Shown here in pieces: positions 1 to 8,567 of a DNA stretch of 64,000 bases (its first letter is position 1; each line of letters begins with the position of its first letter). The position numbers were made by a program, and so were the translations under genes. Source of the DNA: HKCCE3408 sp039183205 (GTDB lineage Bacteria > Pseudomonadota > Alphaproteobacteria > Rhodobacterales > Rhodobacteraceae). Under the pieces are notes generated by a model. The model was not told the DNA's origin. It saw only the letters and a list, made by a program, of their open reading frames with translations, and made no database searches. The stretch covers positions 1 through 64,000 of the forward strand of contig JBCDBR010000015.1 of assembly GCA_039183205.1 (NCBI GenBank), given 5' to 3'.

Positions 1-108
1 ATCGAAGGCTGCTACAACCCCTCGCGCCGCCATTCAGCTTTGGGTTACAAGTCCCCCATCAACTACGAAAGGACTACCGCTGAAGGACTGGAATCTCTAA
101 GCCCATAA
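1..108 (+). CDS. IS3-family transposase OrfB, C-terminal 35 residues (partial at window edge)
   Basis: The first reading frame is open from base 1 to the TAA at 106-108. It contains the block YNPSRRHSALGYKSPINYE, which matches the conserved C-terminus of the DDE integrase domain (rve) of IS3-family OrfB proteins. The catalytic residues lie upstream, outside the window, so activity cannot be judged. Confidence 0.85.
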   Translation: MEGCYNPSRRHSALGYKSPINYERTTAEGLESLSP

Positions 109-134
109 CCGTCCATCAAACCGGGGGAACTCCA
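1..134 (+). mobile_element. Right end of an IS3-family insertion sequence (partial)
   Basis: The window opens inside an insertion sequence. After the transposase stop codon (106-108), the bases 115-134 read, on the reverse strand, as a terminal inverted repeat that begins TGGAGTTCCCCCGG, the usual form of ends in the IS3 family (IS407/IS1477-like subgroups). The end falls directly against the coding sequence of a LysR gene, so the element appears to have inserted into that gene. The left end lies outside the window, so neither the size of the element nor a target duplication can be checked. Confidence 0.75.
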
Positions 135-731
135 ACTCCAGTGCTGCCGGTGCGGAATTCGGACAGATTCGGGTGAATTCGTGGGTCACCGCCTATCTGA
201 CACGTAACCCAGAAGTTTCGGTAGCCGCAGATTATTCGAACCGGATTGCAGACATCATCCACGAAGGCATCGACGTGTCCATTCGTGTGGGTCAGTTGCC
301 GGACAGCGAGTTGAGCGCGAGAAAACTTGGAGACATCTACTATCGTCTCTACGCGCATCCAAGTTACCTGAAAAATACACCGCCGCTCGAAACACCGGCC
401 GATCTGGCAGATCGGTCGCTCATTCACTTCAATCCATCCAGCAACAGTCGATGGGAGTTAACCGACGGGCAGGTCACCCGGCATCTTGACTTGCAGCCCC
501 GGTTCTCCGTCAACAACAACCTGGCGGTTCGGCAGGCAGTCGCTGAAGGTCTTGGCATTGCACTACTCCCAACTTTTCAGGCTGAGGATTTTAACTGACT
601 TGGAGCACCTTGAGCGCGTGCTACCGAACTGGTCGCGCCCACCTGTACCAGTGCATGCTGTGTTCGCCTTAGGTCGTTACATGAGCCCCAAGGTACGGGC
701 GTTTATAGATGTTTGCGTGGATCTGTTTTGA
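135..731 (+). pseudogene. LysR-family transcriptional regulator, 5' truncated by IS and frameshifted
   Basis: Reading in frame from the IS end gives the effector-binding domain of a LysR regulator: SAGAEFGQIRV, then the segment with NRIADIIHEGIDVSIRVG and the typical GLGIALLPTFQAED near the C-terminus. The N-terminal helix-turn-helix is missing and was presumably cut off by the insertion sequence. The frame hits a stop at 596-598. Removing one T from the TTTT run at 589-592 restores a continuous reading (ED-LTDLEHLERVLPNWSRPP) to the TGA at 729-731, a natural LysR C-terminus. The gene therefore carries two lesions. The frameshift might be a sequencing error, but the truncation alone makes this a pseudogene. 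Confidence 0.85.
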
Positions 732-1053
732 TCAGAGCTTCCGACGATACACTATCCTGCCGAGGCGCAGAGGCGTACGTCAGCGCATCTCGTGGCATCC
801 TAAAGAGCTTCTTGAAAGCCGACATTCGCCTCATCGCATCATCTTTGAAAATTGGGCTCAGACCGGACCTTCTCCGCGATTTACTCTAACGTCCGCATTA
901 CCATCTGGCGCCCATCGTTCGACATGTCTCTCGGCAAAATCTTCTTAAAAAAGGTTGTCCGTATCCGCACAGATTGCGCCCTTGCAGCGAGACAAAAACG
1001 AGACAATTTTTGGGTTGGAAGGCTCGGAGTTATGGGTAAGTCTTTGATTTATT
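732..1053. other. Gene-free stretch between the LysR remnant and the tRNA-Pro 3' end
   Basis: No convincing coding sequence is seen. The open frames here have no family motifs and run into the tRNA. The only local pattern is a short direct repeat, GAGACAAAAAC and GAGACAATTTT, near 991-1014. DNA next to a tRNA 3' end is a common integration site for mobile elements. With the IS remnant nearby this may be the scar of an older integration, but no integrase gene or attachment-site duplication is visible. Confidence 0.5.
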
Positions 1054-1130
1054 TGGTCGGAGTGGCGAGATTCGAACTCACGACCCCTGCCTCCCGAAGA
1101 CAGTGCTCTACCAGGCTGAGCTACACTCCG
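1054..1130 (-). tRNA. tRNA-Pro (anticodon CGG)
   Basis: The reverse strand folds as a complete cloverleaf. The acceptor stem is CGGAGTG with CACTCCG, the D arm starts GCTC and closes GAGC, and the anticodon stem is CTGTC with GGCAG. The 7-nt loop TTCGGGA puts CGG at positions 34-36, and the T arm is GTGAG-TTCGAAT-CTCGC. The 3' discriminator A and CCA are encoded (1057 and 1054-1056). Anticodon CGG reads the proline codon CCG. The gene lies 15 nt downstream of the EamA transporter gene on the same strand, so the two could share a transcript. Confidence 0.95.
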
Positions 1131-1145
1131 ACCGTGCCGGCGGTC

Positions 1146-2141
1146 TTATCCTTCCTCATCAGATCGCGCAAGGGATGGCGTCGAGCCCGTATCGCCGCGT
1201 TCTTGCTTTGTGAGAAACGTACCGACGCGGGGCGCGGCGGGCGATCCTGGACGCGACCGTGTGCGCAAAACCGGCGTGGTGTTTGATCGCTCGCCAGTCG
1301 CTTCCCGCAAGACGATGAAGAGGCCAGAAGCAATTATGATCGCGCTGCCGATGAGGGTTGGTTGATCCAAACTTTCGTCAAACAGAACGAAGCCATAGAT
1401 GCTCGCCCAAAGGATCTGAGAATACTGCATCGGTGCCACGATTGCTGCCGCGGCATAGCGATAGGCTGAAATGATACAGAATACCGCCAGCAAGGCGAGT
1501 GCCGAGACGATTGCCGATTTTGCAAGGTCTCCGGCGGGCATCGGCTCATAAACCCAGGCAAGTGCGGCGCCCATCAGCACAAAATTGGCCATCATTGGAT
1601 AAAGCATCATCACGACGGCCCGTTCCTCCCGCCCGATCCGCCGCATGACGACCGATGCAACGGCCCCACCGATCGCAGCAACCAAGGCGGCCAGATGGCC
1701 GGTCGAAATCGATGCAACCCCCGGCTGCAGAACAACCAAAACCCCGCCAAGCCCGACAATGACCGCCGCCCATCGGCGCCAGCCGACGCGTTCGCCCAAA
1801 ACCGGGATAGCCAAGATGGTGATCAATAGAGGCGCGGCAAATAGTATTGCGTAAACCTGGGCCAAGGGCAGGACGGTAAAGGCATAGAAGGCCGATATCC
1901 CGGTGAGAACGGAGGCCACCGTGCGGATTGCGGTCCAACCTGGGTTTTTCGGGATCAGACTGCCGCCGACAGTGTCCCGCATCAACAAAAACGTGACGAT
2001 CGGAAAGCCGAAGAGAACGCTGAAAAAGACGATCTGGATCGGCGAATAAAGTGCGCCGAGATCCTTCACGACGACGTCATGGGTTGCGAAAATCGCAAAA
2101 CCGGCAAGGGCGAACAGAACGCCGCTGAGTTGCGGGGGCAT
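1146..2141 (-). CDS. DMT-superfamily (EamA) inner-membrane transporter
   Basis: The 331-residue protein has about ten hydrophobic segments in the two-repeat EamA pattern, with the signature PVLGERVGWRRW near residue 115 after the first half. EamA proteins export or import small metabolites, and the substrate cannot be read from sequence. After the last membrane segment (about residue 280) there is an unusual polar tail of roughly 50 residues ending in SLARSDEEG. It reaches to within 15 nt of the tRNA gene and may have been gained by loss of an earlier stop. A paralogue with the same LGERVGWRRW block lies at 15740-16609. Confidence 0.85.
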   Translation of the reverse strand: MPPQLSGVLFALAGFAIFATHDVVVKDLGALYSPIQIVFFSVLFGFPIVTFLLMRDTVGGSLIPKNPGWTAIRTVASVLTGISAFYAFTVLPLAQVYAILFAAPLLITILAIPVLGERVGWRRWAAVIVGLGGVLVVLQPGVASISTGHLAALVAAIGGAVASVVMRRIGREERAVVMMLYPMMANFVLMGAALAWVYEPMPAGDLAKSAIVSALALLAVFCIISAYRYAAAAIVAPMQYSQILWASIYGFVLFDESLDQPTLIGSAIIIASGLFIVLREATGERSNTTPVLRTRSRPGSPAAPRVGTFLTKQERGDTGSTPSLARSDEEG

Positions 2142-2212
2142 GGGGCGCGGTCCTTCAGGGATGGCCCTTATATAGCGGGTGAGCCTTGGGGATGTGCAAG
2201 GGCAAAACGGCC

Positions 2213-3310
2213 TTAGCCTGCCAGCGCGGCTATGACGGCATCCCCCATTTCGTGTGTTGCAATCGGGCTGCCTCCGGACGGTCCCATCAGGTCGGCTGTG
2301 CGCAGCCCGTCGGCTAGGACTTTTTCCACTGCCGCTTCTAGCTTCGCGGCCGCGTCACCTTGGTCAAAGCTATAGCGCAACGACATCGCAAAACTGAGAA
2401 TGCAAGCAATTGGGTTAGCCTTGCCTTGCCCGGCGATATCAGGCGCTGAGCCATGGACCGGTTCATAAAGGGCCTTGGGGCGGCCATTTTCCATCGGCGC
2501 ACCAAGCGAGGCCGACGGCAACATGCCGAGCGAGCCAGTCAGCATTGCGGCCAGATCGGACAGCAGATCACCAAAAAGGTTGTCCGTGACGATCACATCA
2601 AACTGTTTGGGCCAACGGGTCAGCTGCATGGCGCCGGCATCGGCATACATATGCGACAGCTCGATATCGGAATACTCGGCCGCGTGCACCTCGGTGACGA
2701 CATCGCGCCACAGAACACCCGATTCCATGACATTGGCCTTTTCCATTGAGCAAACCTTGTTGTCTCGTCGGCGGGCCAGTTCGAATGCGGACCGTGCGAC
2801 CCGCGCGATTTCGCTTTCGGTATATCGTTGCGTGTTGATGCCGACGCGTTCGTTGCCGACCCGCTCAATCCCGCGCGGTTCGCCAAAATAAACGCCTGAG
2901 GTCAATTCTCGGACGATCATGATGTCGAGCCCCGCAACGACATCAGGCTTTAGGGACGAAAAATCCGCCAAAGCGTCAAAGCACTGGGCAGGCCGCAGAT
3001 TGGCGAAGAGGTCCATTTCCTTGCGCAACCGTAATAGGCCGCGCTCCGGCTTGAGGCTGAAATCCAGCGCATCGTATTTCGGCCCACCGACCGCTCCCAG
3101 CAATACCGCATCCGCGGCTTGCGCCCGCGCCATGGTATCATCGTGAAGCGGCACGCCGTGGGCGTCATAGGCGGCCCCGCCGACCAAATCCTCGGAAACA
3201 TCAAAGCTGAGGCCTTGCGTTCCAAACCAGTCAATCACCTTGCGCACTTCGGCCATAACTTCAGGTCCAATGCCATCGCCCGGCAGGATCAGGATCGAAG
3301 GTTTGGTCAT
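2213..3310 (-). CDS. leuB: 3-isopropylmalate dehydrogenase
   Basis: This cytoplasmic enzyme of leucine biosynthesis oxidatively decarboxylates 3-isopropylmalate with NAD. The protein starts MTKPSILILPGDGIGPEV, contains the substrate-binding RELTSGVYFG near residue 134, and has DNLFGDLLSDLAA for the magnesium site near residue 250. At 365 residues it has normal length. A longer frame is open to 3370, but the family starts at the ATG ending at 3310. It is the last of the three leu genes in the direction of transcription, separated from leuD by two genes. Confidence 0.97.
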   Translation of the reverse strand: MTKPSILILPGDGIGPEVMAEVRKVIDWFGTQGLSFDVSEDLVGGAAYDAHGVPLHDDTMARAQAADAVLLGAVGGPKYDALDFSLKPERGLLRLRKEMDLFANLRPAQCFDALADFSSLKPDVVAGLDIMIVRELTSGVYFGEPRGIERVGNERVGINTQRYTESEIARVARSAFELARRRDNKVCSMEKANVMESGVLWRDVVTEVHAAEYSDIELSHMYADAGAMQLTRWPKQFDVIVTDNLFGDLLSDLAAMLTGSLGMLPSASLGAPMENGRPKALYEPVHGSAPDIAGQGKANPIACILSFAMSLRYSFDQGDAAAKLEAAVEKVLADGLRTADLMGPSGGSPIATHEMGDAVIAALAG

Positions 3311-3433
3311 GCGCGTTATCCTCTTGTTCGTCTGCGCGGTCGGCCTATCCCGTGGTGTGGCGGGGGTCAAGAAACCACCCGGCCCGGGCGCTGCGGAGAT
3401 GCCATAAGAGCGTTCGGGATATCCGGACCGGGG

Positions 3434-4588
3434 CTAGTTGGGCAATTGGATATCCATCCAAACCAGACGATGCCCAGAGGCGAGATTGGCCGCCTCATCC
3501 TCTGCTGTGCCATGGATGCCAGCGCCCAATACGGCGAGGTTCGATGATGGCAGAATGTAATCGACGCGCAATCGGCCTGGGCTCGGTTCTTGCCAGTTGG
3601 TGGTGGCGGTTTGGCCGTCGGGGTCTTGCGGTTCCGGGTCTTGCAGCCGCGGATCAGCAAGAAGCGCGCGCAAAGCGCCGGTTCGGCCTTCACCGCGTTC
3701 AGGATCGACATTGAGCGTCCCCAACACGGCAAAGTTCTGCGCCGCAAAGCCCGCGCCGTCCGGCGACCAACCATCCAGATACCGCAAAAGAAATGCCGTC
3801 TCGTCTTCATTGCGAATACCATTGCGGTCTTCGGGCCCGTCAAAGACCGGCGCGCCCGCGTGGATTGCAAGGACGTTCAGTCGATGCGTATCGCCGATGA
3901 CCACAGGTATGTCCCAGATCGCCATCGTTGAAAGCCGCAAGACATCCTGAACCTCGGGACCGATGACGTCGGCGGCGCGGTTGCCCGGAAGATCGCGCCA
4001 TAACAGGTCTGAAAAATTGCGCGCCTCAGTGTCGGAGACCTGATAGCGCGACAGAAGGGCCATACCGCCCTGCCCCGAGAACCGGCCATATCCATGGGCA
4101 TCCTGCGGCTCGGCCAACTGGCCATCGCCGTCGACGTCAACGCCCGTGGGCCAGCCTGCATTTGGACGCTGTGCAAAGCGATGCGGATAGTCGATGCCGG
4201 CGGCTGCGAGGCTTTCGGCGAACGCTGTTAAAGCGGCAAGCCCGGCATCGTAGTCGAACCCCAAAAGCAGCAATACGTCGGGATCGACAGCGGCGACCGC
4301 ATCCACAATTGCGGCGATTTGTTCATCCTCGCCCCGGGCAATGTCGCGCAGCAAAAGCCCCGGGCCGCGCCGTTCAAGGTCTGTGTGAAAGACCGCCAGC
4401 CGAAGGGTCTGGGCAGATGCCGGGCCGGACAGCAGGATGAGGATCAGACCGGCTGATAGCCATCCTCTGGCGTCAATCCAGCGGTGAGCCTGCGGCGCCG
4501 CGCTTCGATCATGTCGGCGATCCGGGCCATAGCCATGCCGCGCATAAAAAGCGAAGTGGGCAAAAAGAACCATATCATCACCGTCCAA
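3434..4588 (-). CDS. Secreted endonuclease/exonuclease/phosphatase-family protein (start uncertain)
   Basis: The C-terminal half has the fold's recognisable late motifs: GTLNVDPERGEG, corresponding to the N-x-D metal site, and SGHRLVWMDI with the terminal histidine. A hydrophobic segment LILILLSGPASA followed by QTLRL looks like a signal peptide, so the protein is probably exported. Its substrate (nucleic acid, lipid or other phosphoester) cannot be told. The coordinates use the first ATG of the open frame, but this overlaps the upstream membrane-protein gene by 145 nt. The natural start is more likely just before the signal peptide, between about 4447 and 4477, where only non-standard codons (ATT, CTG) are available. 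Confidence 0.7.
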   Translation of the reverse strand: MDGDDMVLFAHFAFYARHGYGPDRRHDRSAAPQAHRWIDARGWLSAGLILILLSGPASAQTLRLAVFHTDLERRGPGLLLRDIARGEDEQIAAIVDAVAAVDPDVLLLLGFDYDAGLAALTAFAESLAAAGIDYPHRFAQRPNAGWPTGVDVDGDGQLAEPQDAHGYGRFSGQGGMALLSRYQVSDTEARNFSDLLWRDLPGNRAADVIGPEVQDVLRLSTMAIWDIPVVIGDTHRLNVLAIHAGAPVFDGPEDRNGIRNEDETAFLLRYLDGWSPDGAGFAAQNFAVLGTLNVDPERGEGRTGALRALLADPRLQDPEPQDPDGQTATTNWQEPSPGRLRVDYILPSSNLAVLGAGIHGTAEDEAANLASGHRLVWMDIQLPN

Positions 4589-5286
4589 ACCAGCGATTGC
4601 GGATGGTGCAGGATCGAAACGCCGAGATGCCGCGTGCCGACCCAGAAAACCATGGGCAATAGAAACGGCAATGCAAAGCCGAGCGCAATATTGATGCGGC
4701 TATCGCGGGTCAAACGTGCGACAACGTCGCCGCCGGTCGTTGGGTCGAATGTGGGCAAGTTGATCCACACATTGAACGCTTGGTCTCGGCTTGGCCAATG
4801 GTTCATGCGGATAAGGATTGCAAAGATCGACAGCGTGACCAAACCGACCAAGGCGGCAATCCCCGCCATGATCTGCACGCGCACGCGAATGGCCATCGTT
4901 GCATCGTCACCCAAATTGTCCAGCACCAGTGTCACGGGGCTGTATGGGAACTCCAGTGCTTTGCCGACAACGAAGCCCGCGGCATTCACAACGAGAGTCA
5001 GGGTCGAGCTTGTTGCGCCACCAGACACCACCACGCTGAGCAAGAACAGCGTTACAAAAACCGAGATAATGCGCACCCTATTGAATGGCGGCGCATCGCG
5101 GAATTCGATTAAGCCTGGATAGGTTCCGGCGTATTCGGAATAGATCAATCCCGCCGCAAAGAGCGCGATCAACGTCACAATCTGCGTCGTCTCGGGATGT
5201 GTTCCTGGAATGAGCAAAGACGGCGTCGCAATCACGACCACCACCACCAATGCCCTCACTGCCGCCCCGGCCACCTGTGAGATCAC
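4444..5286 (-). CDS. Conserved multi-pass membrane protein of unknown function
   Basis: The 280-residue protein has about six or seven hydrophobic segments: residues 8-28, 36-50, 73-95, about 135-160, about 205-220, and about 232-250. A polar, arginine-rich C-terminus contains ADMIEARRRRL. No catalytic or transport motif was recognised. It sits between leuD and the exonuclease-fold gene on the same strand, and the stop overlaps the 5' region of the next gene, which suggests co-transcription. I infer only that it is an inner-membrane protein. Confidence 0.75.
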   Translation of the reverse strand: MISQVAGAAVRALVVVVVIATPSLLIPGTHPETTQIVTLIALFAAGLIYSEYAGTYPGLIEFRDAPPFNRVRIISVFVTLFLLSVVVSGGATSSTLTLVVNAAGFVVGKALEFPYSPVTLVLDNLGDDATMAIRVRVQIMAGIAALVGLVTLSIFAILIRMNHWPSRDQAFNVWINLPTFDPTTGGDVVARLTRDSRINIALGFALPFLLPMVFWVGTRHLGVSILHHPQSLVWTVMIWFFLPTSLFMRGMAMARIADMIEARRRRLTAGLTPEDGYQPV

Positions 5287-5457
5287 GTTTCAAACCCTCT
5301 AACCTGGATACCCCCGATACGTGCCGAAGGTCTTTTCCACGTTATTGCCCCAGACTGCTCAGGGGTGCCTCATTGGTGACAAGTGTGCCTGTGGATATGT
5401 TGTGACGCAAGGTGACGGACGTCTCGTTCCAGCTACTGGTGAAATAAGGCGAAAATG

Positions 5458-5500
5458 TGGTGCTAATTTGCACCAAATTTGGCATGCAGCAAAAAGCTGC
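5458..5500. repeat. Two adjacent short inverted repeats upstream of the membrane-protein gene
   Basis: TGGTGC-TAATTT-GCACCA (5458-5475) is a perfect 6-bp inverted repeat with a 6-nt spacer. GCAGC-AAAAA-GCTGC (5486-5500) is a perfect 5-bp hairpin. Both lie in the 273-nt gap between the leuD stop (5560) and the start of the membrane-protein gene (5286). They could be a leuD terminator plus an operator for the next gene. No uridine tract follows on the relevant strand, so the assignment is open. Confidence 0.45.
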
Positions 5501-5559
5501 GCATTTTCAACGCTGTTACGCGGAAGCTCGCCGATTGTTTCCGGATGGGGAACGGTGGT

Positions 5560-6165
5560 TCAAACCCAGGGTCGGGCTTGCTCTGCCTGGCTTTCAAATC
5601 CGTCGATCGCGGTTGATTTCTCCAGCGTAAGACCGATATCGTCGAGCCCGTTGAGCAGGCAGTGCTTTCGAAACGCATCGACCTCAAAGGAAATCGTTCC
5701 GCCATCCGGACCGCTGATGGTTTGGTTTTCCAGATCAACGCTCAGCACTGCGTTTGCACCGCGCTCGGCATCGTCCATCAGCTTGTCGACGTCTTCTTGC
5801 GGCAGCACGATCGGGAGGATGCCGTTTTTAAAACAATTGTTGAAAAAAATGTCCGCGAATGACGTCGAGACGACACAGCGAATGCCAAAATCCAATAAAG
5901 CCCACGGCGCATGCTCCCGCGATGAGCCGCAGCCAAAGTTATCCCCGGCGATCAAAATCTGTGCATCCCGATAGGCGGGCTTGTTCAAAACGAATTCCTG
6001 GATCTCCTCTCCGGCATCGTCATAGCGCATTTCATCAAACAGGTTTTTTCCTAGGCCCGAACGTTGAATGGTCTTCAGGAACTGTTTCGGGATGATCATG
6101 TCGGTGTCGACATTGATCAGCGGCATCGGGGCCGCGACGCCCGTGAGTTTCGTGAATTTTTCCAT
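5560..6165 (-). CDS. leuD: 3-isopropylmalate dehydratase small subunit
   Basis: LeuD forms the swivelling domain of isopropylmalate isomerase with LeuC, converting 2- to 3-isopropylmalate. The 201-residue protein starts MEKFTKLTGVAAPMPLINVDTDMIIPKQFLK and carries the conserved GDNFGCGSSREHAPWAL near residue 75. This is the usual length for the family. It lies 64 nt downstream of a DUF4198 gene on the same strand and about 2.4 kb from leuC, with a divergent pair between them. Confidence 0.97.
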   Translation of the reverse strand: MEKFTKLTGVAAPMPLINVDTDMIIPKQFLKTIQRSGLGKNLFDEMRYDDAGEEIQEFVLNKPAYRDAQILIAGDNFGCGSSREHAPWALLDFGIRCVVSTSFADIFFNNCFKNGILPIVLPQEDVDKLMDDAERGANAVLSVDLENQTISGPDGGTISFEVDAFRKHCLLNGLDDIGLTLEKSTAIDGFESQAEQARPWV

Positions 6166-6229
6166 GGCTGTCGCTCCTGAAAGTCGGGCCTCGGTCTATC
6201 GCTTGGAACAGATCAGGGCAAGTCGCGGA

Positions 6230-7036
6230 TTAGCCCGGAACTGCGAAGGTCAGGGATGCCCAATAGGTATGCCAAACCGGGTCACCGTCCTCGCTCGGCT
6301 CCAATGGCTCCAGCACGACGTGATCGGCCAGGTATTCGTGGCCTGGCGCAACCGGTAACATCGCGACGCCGTCGGCATCCGTGCGGTGCAGCGTGATCGT
6401 AACTGCGCCATCGGGTCCGCGATCAAACAATTCGACTTGGACATCAGGCAAAGCACGACCTTGGTACTGGACCAAGACCGGCAGACCTTCACTGACATCG
6501 TCCGTATAGGGATTAGCCAATGCAACGATTTCAATCGTCAGGCCAATCGCGGTATCAGCACCGGCACCGTCTCCGACCGCAATCAGGCTCTTGGCGTGGC
6601 GCGTGTAGCTTTCGACAAAGTTGGTCCGCGGCAGGCCACGGGCGTCCTGCATCGCAGCAATATCACCGAAATCCTTGTGTTCGGCAAAGCGTACGAAGCG
6701 GTCCCATTCGGTGTAGGTCAGGTTTGTCGCTGTGGTTTCATGGGCAACGATGGCCAAGCCGTCCGGCAAATCTTCGAAGACCAGCGCCGGCCGGTCGCCC
6801 AAACGGCGAACAACGGGCTGGCTGTCGCCATCCATCCAGACTTCAAATCGCGTGAAGCTTCGTGGGATATAGGAATAGACGGCGCCGGAAAATTCCTGAC
6901 CAACCAAAAGATCGCCGGCAATTGGGTTGCCGAGTGGGACGGCATAATCCAACGCATCGATCCAGAATTCGTGGGCCTGGCCCTTGCCGAATAGGACGAA
7001 GGACGCGAGTGTCGCCGCGAGAATTGCGCGCTTCAT
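6230..7036 (-). CDS. Periplasmic DUF4198-domain protein
   Basis: The protein has a clear signal peptide (MKRAILAATLASFVLFGKGQA) and continues with HEFWIDALDY, the typical start of DUF4198 proteins, which are exported and often found with nickel or cobalt uptake genes. The C-terminal half is beta-rich (GLPVLVQYQGRALPDVQVELF, then TDADGVAMLPV), resembling a carboxypeptidase-regulatory-like domain. It is divergent from a HupE/UreJ permease gene only 14 nt away, so the two probably share regulatory DNA and act together. Metal binding is inferred from context, not seen directly. Confidence 0.75.
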   Translation of the reverse strand: MKRAILAATLASFVLFGKGQAHEFWIDALDYAVPLGNPIAGDLLVGQEFSGAVYSYIPRSFTRFEVWMDGDSQPVVRRLGDRPALVFEDLPDGLAIVAHETTATNLTYTEWDRFVRFAEHKDFGDIAAMQDARGLPRTNFVESYTRHAKSLIAVGDGAGADTAIGLTIEIVALANPYTDDVSEGLPVLVQYQGRALPDVQVELFDRGPDGAVTITLHRTDADGVAMLPVAPGHEYLADHVVLEPLEPSEDGDPVWHTYWASLTFAVPG

Positions 7037-7050
7037 TCGGAGGTCTCCCG

Positions 7051-8202
7051 GTGTTTTTTAGAAGCATGATCGTGGTTTTGCTCATGTCAATGGCTTCCAC
7101 CCTAGGTCAGGCAGGCCATGCGCATGAAATTCGGCCGGCTATCGCCGATGTCGAGGTCACCGGTACACATGTCACGATCTCGATCAGCATGACACTCGAA
7201 TCGCTCGCGGCCGGCATCAATCTTGATGGTCTGGACAATACCAACAACGCCCCCGAAACGGCGCTTTACGATCGGTTCCGCGCCATGAGCCCGGTCGCAT
7301 TTGAGGCCGCGTTTCGAGATGCATGGCCGCGGATATCACGAGGATTTGTGATCGAAACAGCCGGCGAACGGATAAAGCCAGAGATTGTTTCCGTTGCCGT
7401 TCCAGCGGTCGGCAATGCCGAATTGCCCCGCGATTCGATCCTGGTGATCAGCGCGGAGCTTCCCGAAGGTGACGATCCTGTCATCGTGGGTTGGCAAGCC
7501 AGCTACGGCACATTGGTTCTGCGCCAGATCGGTGGCGGGGAGAATGCTTACGAGGCGTTTTTGACCTCTGGCGATTTATCCGACCCGTTGCCCCGGTCCG
7601 AGATCGCCCAAGAAAGCGGGCTGTCGGTGTTCCTGCGGTACATCGTTGTGGGTTTTGAACATATCGTTCCTTTGGGCGTGGATCATATCCTCTTTGTGTT
7701 GGGCTTGTTCTTTTTCTCCCCCAATATCCGTCCGCTCCTGTGGCAGGTCTCGGCCTTTACGCTGGCCCATACGGCGACCCTCGCGCTGGCATCAATCGGC
7801 GTTGTCAGCGTGCCGGCGCATATCGTAGAGCCTTTGATTGCCGCCTCAATCGTGTATGTCGGGGTCGAAAACGCACTCAACCTTGGCAACACGCGGCTGC
7901 GAACGGCCATTGTGTTTGGCTTTGGTCTCTTGCACGGATTGGGCTTTGCCAGTGCTCTCGGCGATTTTGGGATCGCCTCGGGGCGCTTTGTACAGGCCCT
8001 CATTGGGTTCAATATCGGGGTAGAGCTTGGGCAACTGGCCGTCATTGCAATCGCCTTTTTGTCGGTCGGATATTGGTTTTCGACCACGACGTGGTACCGC
8101 AAGGCGATTGCCGTTCCGGTATCGGTCGTAATTTCCGCCATTGGGCTTTACTGGGTGATTGAGCGCACCGGTTTAGCGCCCTTGCCGCCGTTGCCAATCT
8201 AG
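7051..8202 (+). CDS. HupE/UreJ-family membrane protein, possible nickel/cobalt permease
   Basis: I place the start at the GTG at 7051, preceded by GGAGG at 7039-7043 with good spacing. An ATG at 7066 is the alternative. The 383-residue product has a signal peptide ending GQAGHA, then HEIRP and a periplasmic domain of about 160 residues. A C-terminal block of about seven membrane segments carries histidine-rich signatures: FEHIVPLGVDHILFVLGLF, FTLAHTATLA and GLLHGLGFASALG. These match the HupE/UreJ group linked to nickel supply for hydrogenase or urease. No such enzyme is encoded in the window. Confidence 0.8.
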   Translation: MFFRSMIVVLLMSMASTLGQAGHAHEIRPAIADVEVTGTHVTISISMTLESLAAGINLDGLDNTNNAPETALYDRFRAMSPVAFEAAFRDAWPRISRGFVIETAGERIKPEIVSVAVPAVGNAELPRDSILVISAELPEGDDPVIVGWQASYGTLVLRQIGGGENAYEAFLTSGDLSDPLPRSEIAQESGLSVFLRYIVVGFEHIVPLGVDHILFVLGLFFFSPNIRPLLWQVSAFTLAHTATLALASIGVVSVPAHIVEPLIAASIVYVGVENALNLGNTRLRTAIVFGFGLLHGLGFASALGDFGIASGRFVQALIGFNIGVELGQLAVIAIAFLSVGYWFSTTTWYRKAIAVPVSVVISAIGLYWVIERTGLAPLPPLPI

Positions 8203-8567
8203 ATTTGACGCTTTGCGTCGATCATGGCTTCGGGGGTTTATCAGACCTGCTTGGCACCTCTGTTTGCGGGGAAAACCCGGACTAACTTTGGGCCGATGGG
8301 CGTGACGTTGGGCCGTTTATCCAGCTTCCCCACTTTGACATCGGCCGCTGCTGGGCGGCTTGGCCGATTGCCCAGTTGATCGCAGAATACGGGGGGCACT
8401 TTTGTGCCTGTGCGTATCCTATGCGATGGTACAGGTCCGTCTGCGCGTCGCCGACGCGGTATACTATCCCCCGCGGGATAGATTGTGCCGCCCGCACTGT
8501 GCGCCGGAAACAGACCCCCAGGGCCATGCCTATCCTATCCGCCGGCCTTTGCAGCTTTGCAGCCCGG
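8203..8567. other. 365-nt gap between hupE-like and leuC (convergent), with a hairpin
   Basis: No supported gene was found. The region lies between two converging genes. It holds one perfect hairpin, CTATCCC-CCGC-GGGATAG (8464-8481), without a T tract, and the related repeats TATCCTAT and CCTATCC around 8427 and 8531. It may end transcription from either side. A frame of 81 codons on the plus strand (8360-8605) has no recognisable motif and runs into leuC. Confidence 0.45.

Noticed and set aside
1024..1063. TCGGAGT direct repeat near the tRNA-Pro 3' end as an attachment-site duplication
   Set aside because: Only seven bases match, which is too short to support an att site. Real tRNA att sites normally repeat 15 or more bases of the tRNA 3' end.
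852..1286. Plus-strand open frame of 144 codons through the tRNA gene
   Set aside because: It includes the reverse complement of the tRNA-Pro and the antisense of the EamA tail. The phrase GVARFELTTPASRRQCSTRLSYTP is the typical false peptide read from tRNA-Pro antisense.
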